Source: Acephala macrosclerotiorum (taxonomy: Eukaryota > Ascomycota > Leotiomycetes > Helotiales > Mollisiaceae). From it: 14,856 bases of DNA. The position numbers were made by a program, and so were the translations under genes. Location of the stretch: positions 1-14,856 of the forward strand of contig MU119875.1 of assembly GCA_014904845.1 (NCBI GenBank), written 5' to 3'. The notes below the pieces were generated by a model. That model searched no databases. It was not told where the DNA came from and saw only the letters and a program-made list of their open reading frames with translations. Positions 1-11,435 of this stretch are shown here, piece after piece; positions within the stretch are counted from its first letter, which is position 1; each line of letters starts with the position of its first letter.

Positions 1-80
1 TAACGTTTAAAATTTATAATTTATAATAATCGATTTTATTTTTTATTTTTTATAATATATATTATAATATAAAAACGTAA

Positions 81-155
<75 letters not shown>

Positions 156-157
156 AT
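81..157. repeat. (TAAA)19 microsatellite
   Basis: Nineteen uninterrupted TAAA units followed by one T. It contains no C or G, so a C-to-T mutational process cannot damage it. That may explain why it is perfect while the surrounding sequence is scrambled; slippage expansion is the usual origin of such runs. Confidence 0.97.
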
Positions 158-1055
158 TTAAAATTTTTATATATAAAATTTTTATATTTTTTAATTAAAA
201 ATTAATATTTTAAATATTTATATTATATTATATATAATATTTTATAAAAATATATTATATTTAATTTTTAATAAATATAAAAAATTATATTAAATAAATT
301 TTTAATATAATTTTTAATTCGTAAAATATTATAATTTAAAATTACGAAATTTATATTTAATTTAAATTTAATTTGAAATATTTTAAATAATTTTTATAAT
401 TTTTAATTATATTAATTATATAAAATATTTTTGTATATTTCAAATTATAAAAAATTTTTATTTTATTAATTTTAAAATTATTACTATAATATTATTATTT
501 ATTATACGAATTTAATAAATTTTCAAAATTTTTTTTTAATACATTTATTAAATATTTTCTTTTTCGTAATTAAATTTTTTTTTATAAATTTTTAATAATA
601 TAATAATTTTTTTAATATTTTAAAAATTTAATTTTTTTTATTTTTAAATTAAATAATTTTTTTAATCGAATATTATTAATAATATTAAAAATTTAATTAT
701 CGTAATATTAAATATTAAAATTAATAATATATTTAATTTTAAATTTTAAAAAATAATTCAAATTAAAAATATATATATATATATATATATTTTAATTTAA
801 AATAATATTCGATATTAAATAATATATAAAATTTTTTTTTAATTTTTTATTTTAAAATTTTTTTTTTTTATCGATTTAAATTTTAATAAATTAATATTAA
901 TAATATAATTATTAATTTATTATTTATAAATAATTCAAAATATTAAATAATTATTTTATTATTAATTTTTTAATATAAATTATTAAAAACGCGAATTTGA
1001 AATTTTTTAAAATATTATATAAAAAAATTAAATTATAAAATTAATAAAAATAATA
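158..1055. other. Gene-free, extremely A+T-rich block
   Basis: No open frame of useful length, no RNA gene and no clear terminator or promoter. Some lines (for example 241-300) have no C or G at all, and the few that remain are mostly CpG. Because the next 300 bases align with the tail of the 12.6-13.95 kb insert, this stretch may be the mutated counterpart of the insert's tandem array. I could not align it convincingly by eye. Confidence 0.7.
769..790. repeat. (AT)11 dinucleotide run
   Basis: Eleven AT dinucleotides without interruption, a simple-sequence run inside the most degraded part of the window. It is self-complementary. No other function is indicated. Confidence 0.95.
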
Positions 1056-1375
1056 TTTTAATATTTAAAATATAAATATATTTAAATAATTTTATAATTA
1101 TTATTTTTATTAAATACAATTATATTTTATTAATTTATATAATTTATATTAATAAATAATTTGTAATTATAATCGTATATTAATTAAAATTTTAATATTT
1201 TTTATTAAATTAATTATATATTAATTCGAAATTATTATATAATTATTTTTATTATAAATTTTTTTAATAAATTAATTAAATTATAATATTTTATTAAAAT
1301 AATTCGTATTATATAAATAATATATAATTTAATAAAAATTAATATTAATTTTTAAAATAAATAATTAATAAATTT
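1056..1375 (+). repeat. Hypermutated copy of the tail of the 12.6-13.95 kb insert
   Basis: Positions 1092-1143 align without a gap to 13595-13646. Over these 52 bases I count 12 transitions and 1 transversion, and every transition has C or G in the 13.6-kb copy and T or A here. Positions 1141-1232 then align to 13725-13816, again mostly transitions, so this copy lacks about 78 bases (13647-13724). Alignment continues weakly on both sides, towards 13560 upstream and 13945 downstream. The orientation is the same as in the insert. This shows that two dispersed copies of one element exist in the window, and that the left one has lost nearly all its G+C. What the element encodes, if anything, is unknown. 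Confidence 0.85.
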
Positions 1376-1941
1376 TTATATATATAATATAATAAAAAAT
1401 ATTTTTATTCAAAATCGTATTTAATAATTATAAATTTTATTTATTATATTTATAATTATTTTATTTAAATCTTTTTACGTAAAAAATTAAATATTAATTA
1501 TATAATTAATATATTCGTAATATTAAAAATTTTAATTATTTATATTATTTTAATTATATTAATTATATTAAATTCGATAAATATTTTATTATTATTTTAA
1601 TTATTTTAAATTATTATTAAAAGTTTTATATTCGTATATTTTTATTTATAAAATATAAATAATAATAAAACAATAAATAATAAAATAATAATAATTAATT
1701 AAAAAAATATAAATTATTTTATTATTATATAAATTTTTTTTTATTTAATTTTAATAAAAAATTAATTTTTTAATTTAATAATTTTTTTATTCGAAAAAAT
1801 ATAATTAAATATTAAATTTTTTTAAATTTTTTTTATTATATTTTTAAATTTATTAAAATTTTAATTAAATTTTTATTTTAAATCTTTTTTTTATTATTAT
1901 TATTTATTATATAAATCTATAGATATAATATTAATTTAATA
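1376..1941. other. A+T-rich spacer without recognisable features
   Basis: No gene, RNA or clear repeat structure is seen. There are many short ATT/AAT-rich runs and isolated CpGs. It lies between the degraded insert-like copy and the first array unit, and its origin cannot be assigned by eye. Confidence 0.6.
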
Positions 1942-2090
1942 ATCACGTACGATACAAAGTCAAATCGAGACTAGCGTCGTTTACACTAAAATTGAGATTA
2001 TATTTTTCAATTTTTACGCGTTTATTAAATTAATAATTTACAATTAATCAACGAATTATTTAATTTATTTATTTTATTTTTAATTTATTA
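1942..2090. other. Short G+C-richer patch before the first array unit
   Basis: Bases 1942-2000 are markedly richer in C and G than either flank, including CACGTACGAT and GACTAGCGTCG; the rest of the stretch returns to background. I tried to align it with the unit-end segment at 5003-5182, which occupies the same position relative to the next unit. Beyond a short ACGTACGAT match it does not follow. It therefore looks like unique sequence at the left border of the array, or another partly preserved insertion. Confidence 0.5.
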
Positions 2091-5000
2091 TTATTAATAA
2101 GTATTTTTAATAATATTAATATTAATTAATAATTGTTCAATTAATTACAAAACAATAAAATTTCTATTTAAAAAAAATTGATTTAAAAAAAAAAATTTTT
2201 TTTAAATATTTTTTTTTTAAATAATTTACTTTTTATAAAAAAATATTTAAAATAATCAATATATTTTTAAAAAAAATAAAAATTTATAAAATTTTTTTTA
2301 TAAAAACGTATTAAAAATATTGAGATTATTAAAAACTTAAAAAAAATAATACGAAAACGATTTCAAATTTGTATTTATTTTTTAAATTTATATTTATTAT
2401 ACAAAATAATAACGTTTACAAAAAACGAATAAAAAAATATGAAAATAATTTTAAATTTATATTAATTTATTCGAATTTATATTAAAAACGAAATTAATAA
2501 AATTTTTTTACGATTTTACTCGTTATTTAATTAAAAACGTATAAATATTAATAATAATATTTATTTGAATTCGAATTAAAATTTTCAATTTTTTTATTAT
2601 TTATTATATAATTATTTTTTAAAATAATAAATTTATTTAAAATTAAATTTATTTATAATAAAAAAAAATAAAATAAAAATTTCGATTTTATAAACGATAA
2701 AAATTTTAATAAAAAAACATTAAATAAATACATTTTTTATCGATTTAAAATATATAAAAAAAAAAAAATTTAAATTGTAATTTATAAAAATACTTTTAAA
2801 ATTTTTTTAAAAAATGTATATAATAAATTTTACGTTTAATATACAAAGATTTTATATATCGTTTTCGAGATTTTTTATATATTTATAAAATTTAAATATT
2901 AAAAAATAAAAAATTTATTATTAATAATTTAAAAAAAGTTTTTTAATAAAAAGAATTTTATAAATAAATACAAATAAAAATCGTTAATTAATTAAAAAAT
3001 AAATATTTTTTTTTTTCGATAAAATCGATTAATTAAATTAATAAATTAAAATATTTTAATATTATTAATTAATATTCAAAGTATAATTATTTTTATAATT
3101 TCAATTATTAATACGATTTTTTTTTATAATAATAATTATTTTTACGATTATTTTTTATATTTTTTTTATTATAATTTTTTTTATAAATACAAATTTGTTT
3201 AATACAATTTAAAATATTTAATTTTTTTAATATTAATTAAATATATATAATAATTTACAAAATATATTTATTAAATTATTTTTAAATTAATACAATAAAA
3301 TATTTTCTATTAATTTTATAGAACGTATAAACGCATTTTATTTTAATAAATTTGTAAAAAGAAATTTCGATTTTATTATATTAATAATAATAATAAAAAT
3401 TTATTTCGAGATTAAAAAAAATTATTAATTATATATATTTTTATAAAAAAAAATTTTTAATAAAATTTATTACGATTAATTTAATAAAATTTAAATTAAA
3501 TTATTTATAATTATTTTTCGATCAATTTCAAAAGATTTGATTTAATTTATTATTAAAATATTAAATGAAATATAATTTACGAAATCAAATTATTAATATT
3601 TATTAAAATATTAAAAAATACAATTTTATTAATATTTTCAAAAGTATTTATATTGAATTGCAATTAATAGTAAATATTGTAATACGATTACATAAAATAC
3701 AATAATATAATTTGGATTTTATTTTTTAAAATCAAAAAAAAAACGAGTTCAATTAAAATTAAATCGATTATATATATAAAAAACGAGAAAAAAAACGTAA
3801 TCGAAAATAAAATCGAAAAAAATATTAAAATCAAAAAAATTCTCGAAAAAAATATCGTAAAAATTATAAATTTCAAAAAGAATTATATTAAAAAAAGTAT
3901 TATATTTATAATAAATTGAAATATTAATTTATAAAATATATAATAAAAAAACGATAATAAATATATATGAAATTTCAATAATAAATTCAATATACAATAA
4001 ATCGAAATATTATAATAATTTATTATTAAAAACTTTTTATTAGAATTAAAAAAATATTTAAATAATAAAAATAAATCAATTATTAATAAATAATAATTAT
4101 TTTAAATAATTTATTTATTTATTATATTATTACGAAAAAAAATATATTTAATATTTTATAATTATAATTCGAATTAATTAAATTAAATTAATATTTATTT
4201 TTTATTTTCAAAAATTATATTAAATAATAAAATCGTTAAAATATCAATTATTAATTAATTACAATTTATAATACTTTGAAAATTTAATATTAATATTTAA
4301 TTAAATATTTTTATAATCGAAATTTATAAAATTCATTTTAATATAAAAAATTATTTAAATCGATATATTATTAAATATTATTATTTTTTATATTATTTTT
4401 ATAAATATTTTTTTTTATTTTATATTTAAAATATAAATATTATAAATATAAAATTTAATAATTTTAAAAATATTTTGATTTAAAAAAATAAAACTATTTA
4501 TAAATATTATTATATTAATCGAAAAAAAATTTAATTTAAAATTATTTTATTAATATTAAATATATAAACAATTATTTAAAAGATTTAAATTTATTTTATA
4601 AAATAATTACGAGTTTAATTATTTAATTATTATCGACGTTTTATATTTAAATAAAAAATTAATTTTATAAATAATAAATTCGTTTATAGTATTTCAAATT
4701 ATTAAATTTATAAAAAACATATTTATAAAAACAATATAAAATATATTATATATATATTGAATCGATACATATTAAAAACTATTAAATTATATTGTTTATA
4801 ACGTCGAAAAAAATTTCTCGTTTATAGAGTTTTAATAAAATATTAAAATAATAATAATTAAAATCAAAAAAATACTCGTTAAAATCTATAATAATATAAA
4901 TAAAATAAAAAAATACTATATTTTATTATATCGAATTTACGAAATTATTTGTAATAAATTAATCGAAAAACAAATCAATAAAAATATAATATTATTATTA

Positions 5001-5182
5001 AAACAAATATTATATAATATTTACGTACGATTCGAAATCGTATATAATTAGTATTGTTTTATTTTTATTTTCAGAGTAAAATTTTTATATTTCGAGTCTC
5101 ATTTTTTAAATAGTTTTAATTAGTCATAAATTAATACGTATATTAGAATTCAAAGAGAAATTTTACGTGTATTCAAATTATA
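2091..5182 (+). repeat. Array unit, copy 1 (internally deleted)
   Basis: This is the first of three head-to-tail copies of an unidentified unit; strand only means the same orientation as the other copies. It opens with TTATTAATAA at 2091, which is the junction palindrome TTACTAGTAA of 5183 with C changed to T and G to A. Then 2111-2135 matches 5209-5233 with one G/A difference. Further anchors to copy 2 are 3421/6861, 3676/7133, 4812/8541 and 4911/8641. The offset grows from 3098 to 3730, so this copy is also missing several hundred bases in small deletions. After about 4980 it jumps to the unit-end segment, omitting what copy 2 has at about 8720-11205. No frame stays open: the 62-codon minus-strand frame at 3688-3876 is Phe/Ile/Leu low complexity. 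A transposable element body is likely but unproven. Confidence 0.85.
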
Positions 5183-5217
5183 TTACTAGTAATATAATAT
5201 TTTTAATATAATATTAA
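5003..5217 (+). repeat. Unit-end segment, copy 1 (possible LTR remnant)
   Basis: This segment aligns base for base with 11221-11435 at a constant offset of 6218, with no gap over 215 bases. I count about 26 transitions and 2 transversions. It contains the palindrome TTACTAGTAA (5183-5192). Only its last 30 or so bases recur before copy 1 (2091-2117). Homology stops exactly at 5217/11435, where copy 2 and copy 3 continue with different parts of the unit. A segment of 200 or so bases ending abruptly at element junctions would fit a long terminal repeat shared between tandem retroelements. However, no primer-binding site or TG...CA ends remain, so this is only a hypothesis. Confidence 0.9.
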
Positions 5218-5700
5218 TATTGATTAATAATTGTTTTTAATTACGAATTAATAAGAATTTATTAAAAGAAATCAAATACAATAAATTAAAAATATCAATG
5301 AATTTATTGTAAAAAGTATTAAAAAATCTCAATCGAATATCGTTAAATACTATTGAATTATAAAAGAATTTTATTGTTTTTTTTTGTAAAAACGAGATTA
5401 AAATATTTAATTGTTTTTCGAGAGTTTAAAAAGATCAATTATAAAAAAGTTCGTACTTTTAAATAATCAATTCAAATTTGCGTTTATTATATAAAATAAT
5501 ATTATTTTATAAAAAACTCGATTAAATAATTAATTGAATTATTATATTTATTGTTTGATTTTAAATATCGTATTAAATCGATATTATTTTATTATTTTTT
5601 ATTTTTTATTTCGATTATATTTACATTTTACAATTTTGAATCAATCGATCGAATAATATATCAATATAGTATTACGATTATACGAGTTTTTACAAACTAC

Positions 5701-5893
5701 TATTAAAAAACGTTTTATAAAAACGTTTATCGTAAACGTTTAATTAAATGTTTATCGAAAACGCTTATTAAAAAACGTTTATTAAATTAATTAATTGAAA
5801 ATACTTATTTTTTAAAAACGTTTATTCGTTTTTATATTCGTTTTTGAATTCGTTTTTAGTATTTATTTCTATTAAAAACGTTTAAATCGTTTA
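5701..5893. repeat. Cluster of degenerate AAAACGTTTAT motifs
   Basis: About ten variants of a roughly 10-base motif centred on the palindrome AACGTT follow one another irregularly, for example near 5708, 5721, 5733, 5774, 5815 and 5876. Between them are mutated forms such as AAATGTTTAT, AAAACGCTTA and AAAATACTTA. Several TTCGTTTTT repeats (5825-5857) lie in the same cluster. The variant forms are transitions of one another, consistent with an old short tandem repeat damaged by C-to-T change. The matching part of copy 1 (about 2510-2600) lacks the cluster, so it is specific to copy 2 or was deleted from copy 1. Confidence 0.7.
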
Positions 5894-8800
5894 TAGAATT
5901 ATTTATAAAATTAATTACTTTTTATTTTTCGAAATAATATTCAAAGAAATAAAATATAATATTAAAAAAAAAAATATAAAATTTATTAATCGATATAAAA
6001 AATAAAAATTTGAATAAAATAATAATTAATATATTTATCGTATTTAATATTATATATTATAAATAAAGCGAATATACGAATTATATTATATAGAAATATT
6101 TTAAAAATAATTTCGAAAAATAAACAAAAAATACGTTTTTTAAAATAATATTAATTTTTATTTAAAAATTGTAAAATATATTACGCGAACGAGAAATATA
6201 ATTATTAAAAAACGAAAAAAGAATTATAAAAACACTCGAAAACATTATTATAAATAAATAAAAATACTATAAATAAATTGAAAAAAAAAATAATAAATTA
6301 ATTAATAAATAAAAATAAATTTTATATTTATTTTAAATAGAATTCGATTAATATTGAAAAAATCGTTTAAAATAATATTACTTTTTAAAACAATTTATTT
6401 TTACGATTATAACGTTTTTAAATTTCAAATATTTTAAATATTTAATTTTACGAAATTCGTATTTCGAATATATAATATTTTAATATACAATTTTCAAATA
6501 TTTAATTTTTAAATCAATAATTTTATTAATTAATATATTAATAAAACAATTTACAAAATTAAAAAAATATAAATTTTAATTAAAACGCTCAATTAAATAA
6601 TAATTTTTAATATAATAATTTTCAATTTTTATAAAATATATTAATAAAATCGTTTATAAATTTAATAAAAATATATATTAATAATAATAAAAAATACAAT
6701 AAAAAATTATTTGATATTTTTAATATCAAATTATAAATTTTTTACGATTATTATTTTAAAATTAAATTATCAAAAGATTAATATAATAAAATCGCAAAAA
6801 AAAACTATAATTTTATAATAATAATAAATATAATTCGAATATATTTCGAAATAAACGAAAATTGATAATTGTATATATTTTTATAAAAAAAAATTATATT
6901 ATTACGAACTATTATTATTAATTAATCGAAAATCAAATCAAAATATTTTTAATTATTTTTCAATTAATTTTAATAAATTTAACGTAATTTATCGAATAAA
7001 TATTATATAAAATATAATTTTTAAAATTAAATTATTAACGTTTATAAAAATATTAAAAAATATAATTTTATATTTTATAAATTTATAAATATATTCGAAA
7101 GTATTTATATTAAATTACAATTCGTAATCAATATTACAATACGTTTATAAAAAGTATAATAATACAATAATAATTTCGATTACAATTTTCAAAAAAATTA
7201 AAAAAATTATAATAAAATCGATTAAAATTAAATCGATCGAATATACAAAAAACGTAATAAAAAATATAAATATAAATTAATTTCGATTTTTCGATTTTTT
7301 TGATTTAATAAAAAAAATAAAAAATTATTTTAAAATAATAATAATTATTATACGAATTGTAATTATTAAAAAAAATCTTATTAAAAAAATATTATATTTG
7401 TAATAAATCAAATTATTAATTAATAAAATATATAGTAAAAAAACGATAATAAATATATTTTAAGTTTTAATAATACGTTTAATATATTATTAATTGCAAT
7501 ATTATAATAATATATTATTAAAAATTTTTTATTAAATATAAAAATATAAAAAATTTCTTAAAAAACAATAAAATTAAAAAAATCGATTAATTATTAATAA
7601 ATATAAAAATAGAAAACGAAAATAAAATTTATTTTATTAAATTTAAAAAAATTAATAATATTTAAATAATAATTATTTTAAACGATTAATTTATTCGTTA
7701 TATTATTATAAAAAAAAATATATTTAATTTACTATTATAATAATTCGATAAAAATTTAATATTTATATTTGAAAATCGTTATTTATTTGAAATTTTTTAA
7801 AAAATTATATTAAATAATAAAATTATAAAAATATTAATTATCGATTAATTACAATTTTAAATATTATAAAAAATCGATAATAAAATTTAATTAAACGTAT
7901 TAATAATTAACGTTTACAAAATTCGATTTAATAAAAAAATTATATTATTATAAAAAACAATTTAAATTAATACGTTTTTAAATATTATAATATTTTATAT
8001 TTAAAATATAAATAAAATAAAAAAAAATTTAATAATTTTAAAAACGTTTTAATTCAAAGAAATAAAATTGTTTTAATTATATAAAAATGAAATTATTTAT
8101 AAATATTATTATATTAATAAAAAAAAATTTTAATTTAAAATTATTTTATCGAAATCAAATTATAATAATTATATTAATAATTTGATTTTTTATTAATATA
8201 ACGTTTATTAAAAAATTTTCAATATATAAATTATAATATAAATATAAAATATATTTAATATTTTATTAAATATTATTATTACTATTAAATATACGATAAA
8301 TTATTTAAAAATTTCAAATTTATTTTATAAAATAATTATAAATTTAATTATTTTATTATTATTAATATTTTATATTTAAATAGAAAATCGATATTACAAA
8401 TAATAAATTTAATAATAATATTTTAAATAATTAAATTTTTAAAAAACATATTTACAAAAACAATATAAAATATTTTTTAAATATATTAAATCGATATATA
8501 TTAAAAATTATCGAATTATTTTATTTATATCGTAAAAAAAAATTTCTCGTTTATAAAATTTTAACAATATATAAAAATAATAATAATTAAAATCAAATTT
8601 TTTTTTATTAAAATTTATAATAACGTAACAAAAATAAAAAAAATATTATATTTTATTATAACGAGTTTATAAAATCATTTGAAACGAGTTTATTAACAAA
8701 TAAATCGACAAAAAATTAATTCTATAAATAATAATTAAAATAATAAACGATTTAATAAAATTAAACGAAATTATATTAATATTATTAATCTTTAAAATAT

Positions 8801-10869
8801 ATTTTAAAATAATTTTTAAAAACGTATTATTTTTATTAATAATTAAAAAAATTGAAATAATTCGTATAATTATTAAAAAAAATATAATATTTATATATTA
8901 AATATCAAATTACGAACGCGTTTATAATAAGAAATAATTCGAATACGAAATTTATTTTGAATTTATTAATTCTTTCGAATATACACGTTTAATAAAAAAA
9001 AAAAAAATTAAAAAAAACTATATAAATTATTAATAATAAACGAGAAAATATATACGATTAATATATTTTATAAATCGATTGAATTTCGTTCGATAATAAT
9101 TAAATCGTATTATATAAAAAAAATATTTTATAAAAAAAATTATTAATAAAAAACTATTTTTTATATTTTTTTTTTTTAATAAATTAAATTAAAAATTTTA
9201 AACAATAAATTATTAATAAAATAACGCGATCAAAAACGATTAAAAAAATTATATAATAATAAAAAAATACTCAATAAAAAATTACAATGAAATAAATATT
9301 ATTAATTTACTAAAAACGAAAACAATAATAAAAACTTTGATAATATATTTATTATTATTATTAAAAACAAAAATAAAATATTTATAATATTTATAATAAA
9401 TTAAAAAAAAATCGATAAAAAGTTTTTATTATAATTATAAAAAAAAAATATAATTATTATATTCGAAATATCGTTCAAAAAATTTTAATAAAAAAAAATT
9501 AATAATTTAATCGTAAAAAAAGTTTTTTAATTCGCTAAATTCGATTTTATTAAATATATTAATATTCGTATTTTGAATTCGAAATTAATCAATAAAATCA
9601 AAAGTAAAATTATTAATAATTCGTACGAAAAATTAAAATTAATAATTTAAAAATATAATAATAAAAAATTTTTTTTTTTTATATAATTTTCGATTATTTA
9701 AAAAATTAATCAATCAATTATTATCGTATTAATATTTTTTTTAATTCAATTTTCAAATAAAACAATTAAAATATAATTTCGTAATATTATATAAATATAT
9801 ATATAATCAATAATTAATTTTTAACGATTAATATTCGCGTATTTATTAAAATAAATTTATTATTTTTATTTATTAAATATTATTATAATAATTTTGAAAT
9901 TACTATATAAAATAATAAAAATAAAAACATATTAATAAATTATATATTATAAATATTACAAAAAAAAATTATTAATAATTATATTTATATACAATTTTTA
10001 TTTTTTAATTACAATCGAAAAAAAAATATTTAATATTATTAAAATACAAACAAATAATACGCTTATATTAATAAAAAAAAAAAATTTAATTTTAAAAAAA
10101 ATCAATTCAAAAAAATTAAATTCGTAATAAAATTCAAAATAATTTTTATATTAAAAATTTTATTAATTCAATATAAAAAAATAATTTAATTATAATAAAA
10201 AAATTAAAACAAAAAATTCAAATTAATAAATCTCAAATTATTAAATATATAAATTGAATATAAAAAACAATATATTCGAAATATTTATATTATTACAATT
10301 TATTAATTCGAAAACAATTTTCGATTTATTTATTATTATTTAATATTAAAATTCGATCGAAAATAAAATAATTATATTAAATAAAAAATTGAAATAACAA
10401 ATTAAAAATTTAAATCGAGAATTTAAATATATTATTATAAATTTATTAATAATAAAATTTTTCGTTTTTATCGATAAATCGTTTATAAACAATAAAAATT
10501 TTATTAAAAACAAACAAATTATTAAAAGTATATTAATTTTAAAAATATATAAAAAAATAAAAAAAATCAATATAATAATAATAATTGAATTTATTATAAG
10601 TATAATTATAAAATAATTCGATTTTTTTAATATTTTAATAATCGTATATATCGATTTATATTTATTTTACGAGTATTTAATCAAATTTAAAACGATTAAA
10701 AAAAACGTTTAATAATCAATATTATGATTTTACGATAATTATATAAATAAAAAAAATTATAAAAAATTAAATAAATTAATAATTAAAACAATTTAATAAA
10801 TATTATAATAAAATCTATTTTTAATAAAATTTTAAAAAAAATTTTAAATATTAATTATTTTAAAATACA

Positions 10870-10936
10870 AATAAAAAAATAAATTAAAAAAAAATAAAAA
10901 TAAAAAAAATAAATAAAAAAAATAAATAAAAAAATA
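10870..10936 (+). repeat. A-rich simple sequence
   Basis: A run made only of A and T, with short A tracts of 3 to 9 bases separated by single or double T. It lies just where the alignment between copies 2 and 3 reaches the right edge of the window (14830-14856 is similarly A-rich). It could be a degenerate microsatellite or the remains of a poly(A) tail; nothing decides between these. Confidence 0.6.
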
Positions 10937-11210
10937 TTTGTTTTTAATATTATTATTATTTAAAATTTCAAATCAAAAATAAAAAAATTTCTTTAAATTT
11001 AAAATTTATAAATTTTAATAAACTTCAAAAATAATATTAATAAATTAATATTATTTTTAGTATTTAATTATATGATTTTTATTTTTTTAATATTTTTATT
11101 TGTATTAAAATCAATAAATTTTATATATTTACAATATATAATAAAAAAAAACAATTCTATTTATTTAAATTATTAAAAACAATAATATTTTTATTATAAA
11201 AAAAAATTAC
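10937..11210. other. Unpaired A+T-rich part of copy 2
   Basis: This stretch has no recognisable partner in copies 1 or 3. Copy 1 is deleted here and the corresponding part of copy 3 would lie beyond the window. No gene, RNA or terminator is seen. C and G are very sparse. Confidence 0.6.
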
Positions 11211-11220
11211 TAATATCGAA

Positions 11221-11435
11221 ACAAATATTATATAATATTTACGTGTAATTCGAAATCGCATATAATTAATATTGTTTTATTTTCATTTTCGAAGTAAAAT
11301 TTTTGTATATCGAATTTTATTTTTTAAATAATTTTAATTAATTATAAATTAATACGTATATTAAAATTTAAAAAAAAAATTTATATACGTTTAAATTATA
11401 TTACTAGTAATATAATATTCTTAATATAATATTAA
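11221..11435 (+). repeat. Unit-end segment, copy 2
   Basis: Partner of 5003-5217 at an offset of 6218 without gaps. It keeps TTACTAGTAA at 11401-11410 unmutated. Compared with its partner it has lost C/G at sites such as AGTCA (AATTA here, 11339-11343) and GAGAAA, but kept others such as TCGCAT where the partner has TCGTAT. Both copies were therefore mutated independently from a more G+C-rich ancestor. Confidence 0.9.

Larger units (their letters stand above)
5183..11400 (+). repeat. Array unit, copy 2 (longest, 6218-base period)
   Basis: This is the most complete copy. Its 5' part (about 5183-8720) aligns with copy 1, its middle (about 8755-10870) aligns with copy 3, and its end (11221-11400) aligns with the end of copy 1. 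The segment at about 10940-11205 has no partner in the window. Base composition is about 10% G+C, with the plus strand visibly A-rich from about 8000 to 11000. All reading frames are broken. The 74-codon minus-strand frame at 10346-10570 is Ile/Phe/Leu low complexity and its equivalent in copy 3 is not open. A 6.2-kb unit is a plausible size for an LTR or non-LTR retroelement, but no reverse transcriptase, integrase or gag motif can be read, so I leave the family open. A tandem duplication of ordinary sequence is an alternative. Confidence 0.85.

Noticed and set aside
81..157. Telomeric repeat or CRISPR-like array
   Set aside because: A simple TAAA microsatellite with no spacers. It is not a known telomere unit and sits at the window edge only by the way the window was cut.
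1942..2090. Full upstream copy of the 215-base unit-end segment
   Set aside because: Only the last 30 or so bases (from 2091) align. The preceding 150 bases share no more than a short ACGTACGAT with 5003-5182.
3688..3876. Minus-strand open frame of 62 codons
   Set aside because: The product is almost entirely Phe, Ile and Leu, the expected translation of T-rich DNA. The aligned part of copy 2 is not open, and no coding signal or domain is visible.
10346..10570. Minus-strand open frame of 74 codons
   Set aside because: Low-complexity Ile/Phe/Leu/Asn product. It spans the stretch that is partly deleted in copy 3, so the frame is not maintained between copies.
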